Assembly (NCBI GenBank): GCA_052387235.1
Contig: JBQTJJ010000179.1
Span: 1-7,029, forward strand
From: JBQTJJ01 sp052387235
GTDB lineage: Bacteria > Actinomycetota > Acidimicrobiia > Acidimicrobiales > GCA-2861595
Reading direction: 5' to 3'
DNA: 7,029 bases
Below, piece by piece: positions 5,781-7,029 of the stretch (its first letter is position 1; every line of letters starts with the position of its first letter). The translations under genes and the position numbers were made by a program. Under the pieces are notes generated by a model. That model made no database searches. It saw nothing but the letters and a program-made list of their open reading frames with translations, and had not been told where the DNA came from.

Positions 5781-5871
5781 CTTCTCGGTTCTGCCCCCGG
5801 GTTCCCATGCGGGCCACGGAGGACGTCGGTTGATGCTCGTTCCCACCCTAGCAGCGTTGGCGCCGACCTGC

Positions 5872-5894
5872 CGGTGGCGCCGGCGGCGCCACCG
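5872..5894 (-). terminator. Strong hairpin just after rpsJ (possible attenuator or terminator)
   Basis: A perfect ten-base stem (5872-5881 with 5885-5894, CGGTGGCGCC on the plus strand) with a three-base loop begins 14 bases after the rpsJ stop. The minus-strand sequence after it is GC-rich with no T-run, so it is not a classical intrinsic terminator. Actinobacteria can use hairpins without U-tails, and it could equally protect or separate the rpsJ message. All downstream genes must be expressed, so full termination would need a promoter between here and rplC. Confidence 0.5.
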
Positions 5895-5908
5895 AGCGGG
5901 CCGGACCC

Positions 5909-6217
5909 CTACTGGATCTTTATCTCGATGTCGACGCCCGCCGGAAGGTCCAGGCGCTGGAGGGAGTCGACGGTCTTGGGGCTGTGCTCCACGATGTCGA
6001 GGAGCCGCTTGTGGATCCGCATCTCGAAGTGCTCCCGGCTGTCCTTGTACTTGTGCGGCGAGCGTATGACCGTGTAGCGGTGCATCTCGGTGGGCAGCGG
6101 CACCGGGCCCCGGACCTTCGCCTGGGTCCGCAGCACCGTCTCCACGATCTTCTTCGTCGACTGGTCGACGATCTCGTGGTCGTACGCCTTCAGGCGGATA
6201 CGGATCTTCTGGGCCAC
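5909..6217 (-). CDS. rpsJ: 30S ribosomal protein S10 / NusE
   Basis: S10 is a 30S head protein. As NusE, paired with NusB, it also takes part in rRNA transcription antitermination and links to NusG. The product is 102 residues, exactly the family size. It reads VAQKIRIRLKAYDHEIVDQS (start Val read as Met), then TKKIVETVLRTQAKVRGPVPLPTEMHRYTVIRSPHKYKDSREHFEMRIHKRLLDIVEHSPKTVDSLQRLDLPAGVDIEIKIQ. The signature around SPHKYKDSREHFE (53-65) is the extended loop near the tRNA and tetracycline region. The GTG at 6217 is chosen because it gives the family N terminus and follows AAGGTG (6224-6229) by six bases. The frame continues upstream to 6325, but only through the hairpin-rich spacer. It stands apart from its neighbours: 150 nt from tuf and 184 nt from rplC. 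Confidence 0.98.
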   Translation of the reverse strand: MAQKIRIRLKAYDHEIVDQSTKKIVETVLRTQAKVRGPVPLPTEMHRYTVIRSPHKYKDSREHFEMRIHKRLLDIVEHSPKTVDSLQRLDLPAGVDIEIKIQ

Positions 6218-6223
6218 TGAGTT

Positions 6224-6229
6224 CACCTT
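6224..6229 (-). promoter_or_regulatory. Shine-Dalgarno of rpsJ (decides GTG start)
   Basis: AAGGTG on the minus strand, six bases before the GTG at 6217, sits in the only AT-richer patch of the spacer. It excludes the upstream in-frame extension as the start. Confidence 0.75.
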
Positions 6230-6248
6230 AATCTTGCGAAGGAGCGAA

Positions 6249-6265
6249 TCCGGCCAGAGGCCGGA
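6249..6265 (-). promoter_or_regulatory. Hairpin 4 of tuf–rpsJ spacer
   Basis: A seven-base stem (TCCGGCC/GGCCGGA) with a three-base loop. It directly abuts the next hairpin with no base between them, and ends about 20 bases before the rpsJ SD. Together they could form stacked helices in the mRNA leader. Confidence 0.55.
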
Positions 6266-6288
6266 CCAACGAAGCTCCGCTTCGTTGG
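6266..6288 (-). promoter_or_regulatory. Hairpin 3 of tuf–rpsJ spacer
   Basis: A perfect ten-base stem (CCAACGAAGC/GCTTCGTTGG) with a three-base loop. It is less GC-extreme than the surrounding DNA, so it is unlikely to arise only from base composition. No U-run follows. Confidence 0.65.
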
Positions 6289-6300
6289 AGGGGGGACAGC

Positions 6301-6321
6301 CGCCCCGCCGGCGGCGGGGCG
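6301..6321 (-). terminator. Hairpin 2 of tuf–rpsJ spacer (possible terminator)
   Basis: A perfect nine-base stem (CGCCCCGCC/GGCGGGGCG) with a three-base loop. It is all G/C and therefore very stable. It lacks a following U-run on the transcribed strand. It may act with the hairpin next to the tuf stop as a tandem U-less terminator. Confidence 0.5.
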
Positions 6322-6340
6322 TCAAAGCAGTTGGGGGGTT

Positions 6341-6363
6341 GTCGGGGGGCAGCGGCCCCCGAC
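6341..6363 (-). terminator. Hairpin 1, immediately after tuf stop (probable tuf terminator or attenuator)
   Basis: An eight-base stem (GTCGGGGG/CCCCCGAC) with a seven-base loop starts four bases past the tuf TAA. Its position is that of an intrinsic terminator. The downstream sequence is C-rich (AACCCCCCAAC), so it would be a U-less type if functional. Partial read-through into rpsJ is plausible because no clear promoter is seen before rpsJ. Confidence 0.55.
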
Positions 6364-6367
6364 TGGG

Positions 6368-7029
6368 TTACTTGAGGATCTTCGTGACGCGACCGGCGCC
6401 CACAGTGCGGCCACCCTCACGGATGGCGAAGCGGAGCCCCTCGTCCATGGCGATGGGGTTGATGAGCTCGACGTTCAGGGTGATGTTGTCGCCGGGCATG
6501 ACCATCTCCGTGCCCTCGGGCAGGGTGATCTGGCCGGTGACGTCGGTGGTGCGGAAGTAGAACTGCGGCCGGTAGTTCTGGAAGAACGGGCTGTGGCGCC
6601 CGCCCTCCTCCTTCTTCAGCACGTAGACGTTGGCCTCGAAGGTGGTGTGCGGGGTGATCGACTTGGGCTTGCAGAGGACCTGGCCGCGCTCCACCTCCTC
6701 CTTCTTCGTGCCCCGGAGCAGGGCGCCGATGTTGTCGCCGGCCTGGCCCTGGTCGAGGAGCTTCTTGAACATCTCGACGCCGGTGCAGACCGTGGTCTGG
6801 GTGTCCTTGATGCCGACGATCTCCACCTGGTCGCCGACCTTGACGATGCCCTGCTCGACCTTGCCGGTGACGACGGTGCCGCGACCGGTGATGGTGAAGA
6901 CGTCCTCGATGGGCATGAGGAAGGGCTTGTCGACGTCGCGCTGGGGCTCGGGGATGTAGGAGTCCACCGCGTCCATGAGCTCGAGGATGGCGGGCGTCCA
7001 CTTCTCGTCACCCTCGAGCGCCTTGAGGG
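6368..7029 (-). CDS. tuf: Elongation factor Tu (C-terminal part, cut by window edge)
   Basis: EF-Tu is the GTPase that carries aminoacyl-tRNA to the ribosomal A site. The visible 219 codons correspond to the last ~55% of a ~395-residue protein. They cover the end of the GTPase domain (LKALEGDEKWTPAILELMDAVDSYIPEP), domain 2 (DKPFLMPIEDVFTITGRGTVVTGKVEQGIVKVGDQVEIVG, then TCTGVEMF-like VCTGVEMFKKLLDQGQAGDN) and domain 3 (ERGQVLCKPKSITPHTTFEANVYVL, EEGGRHSPFFQNYRPQFYFRTTDVTG, MVMPGDNITLNVELINPIAMDEGLRFAIREGGRTVGAGRVTKILK). The match to EF-Tu is continuous with no frameshift. The GTP-binding motifs lie beyond the right edge. Its place directly before rpsJ suggests the end of a str operon (rpsL-rpsG-fusA-tuf), though the upstream genes are not visible. 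Confidence 0.98.
   Translation of the reverse strand, partial: LKALEGDEKWTPAILELMDAVDSYIPEPQRDVDKPFLMPIEDVFTITGRGTVVTGKVEQGIVKVGDQVEIVGIKDTQTTVCTGVEMFKKLLDQGQAGDNIGALLRGTKKEEVERGQVLCKPKSITPHTTFEANVYVLKKEEGGRHSPFFQNYRPQFYFRTTDVTGQITLPEGTEMVMPGDNITLNVELINPIAMDEGLRFAIREGGRTVGAGRVTKILK

Larger units (their letters stand above)
5725..5908 (-). other. 184-nt rpsJ–rplC intergenic region
   Basis: This is the longest non-coding stretch in the window, at a junction that is often short. It holds the two hairpins listed separately. Between them on the minus strand is TAGGGT (5845-5850), which fits the loose actinobacterial -10 pattern TAnnnT, but no convincing -35 element lies 16-19 bases upstream. No tRNA or small conserved ORF is apparent. 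It may be a leader for the L3-onward genes. Confidence 0.6.

Noticed and set aside
5725..5817. Longer N terminus for L3, starting at GTG 5817 or ATG 5808
   Set aside because: No SD before either codon and no L3 similarity. The region contains a strong hairpin consistent with a leader.
6218..6325. Longer N terminus for S10
   Set aside because: It would translate through three hairpins. The GTG at 6217 has a good SD and the canonical N terminus.
6320..6325. TTGACG on the minus strand as a -35 box for rpsJ
   Set aside because: No TAnnnT-like -10 element lies 16-19 bases downstream; that region is the GC-only hairpin.
1..7029. Mobile element, CRISPR, tRNA, toxin-antitoxin or other novel system
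   Set aside because: The window is fully accounted for by conserved translation genes and two short spacers; no repeats or motifs of such systems were seen.

Overview
The window is a stretch of the conserved ribosomal-protein (S10/spc) superoperon, read entirely from the minus strand. It runs right to left as tuf (3' part only) – rpsJ – rplC – rplD – rplW – rplB – rpsS – rplV – rpsC – rplP – rpmC – rpsQ – rplN (5' part only). The DNA is very GC-rich. The order str-operon end (tuf) followed by S10 is common in Actinobacteria, and several proteins read as actinobacterial: L3 with Gly-Ala-Cys-Ala where proteobacteria have Gly-Gln-Asn-Gln, L22 with a long Ala-rich tail, and L2 ending in a polybasic tail. 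A high-GC actinobacterium is the best guess. A deep or uncultured lineage such as Acidimicrobiia is possible, but the sequence alone does not prove it.

Layout: 6368-7029 holds the C-terminal 219 codons of EF-Tu. The 150-nt gap 6218-6367 contains four perfect hairpins in a row. S10 lies at 5909-6217. A second unusual gap of 184 nt (5725-5908), with two more hairpins, separates S10 from L3. From L3 to the left edge the genes are tightly packed: junctions range from an 8-nt overlap to a 28-nt gap, and most have a clear Shine-Dalgarno sequence inside the upstream gene. This is the signature of one translationally coupled transcript. Five of the twelve visible start codons are GTG (rpsJ, rplW, rplV, rplP, rpsQ).

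Functionally, the genes supply both ribosomal subunits: S10, S19, S3 and S17 for 30S, and L3, L4, L23, L2, L22, L16, L29 and L14 for 50S. EF-Tu delivers aminoacyl-tRNA to the finished ribosome. L4 and L22 line the exit tunnel, L23 and L29 surround its mouth, L2, L3 and L16 support the peptidyl-transferase region, and S3 forms part of the mRNA entry site.

I see no novel system, mobile element, CRISPR array or RNA gene. The points worth a second look are the two structured intergenic gaps, the long acidic low-complexity C-terminal tails on L22, S3 and L4, and a His-to-Leu change in the normally invariant HPHGGGEG motif of L2.
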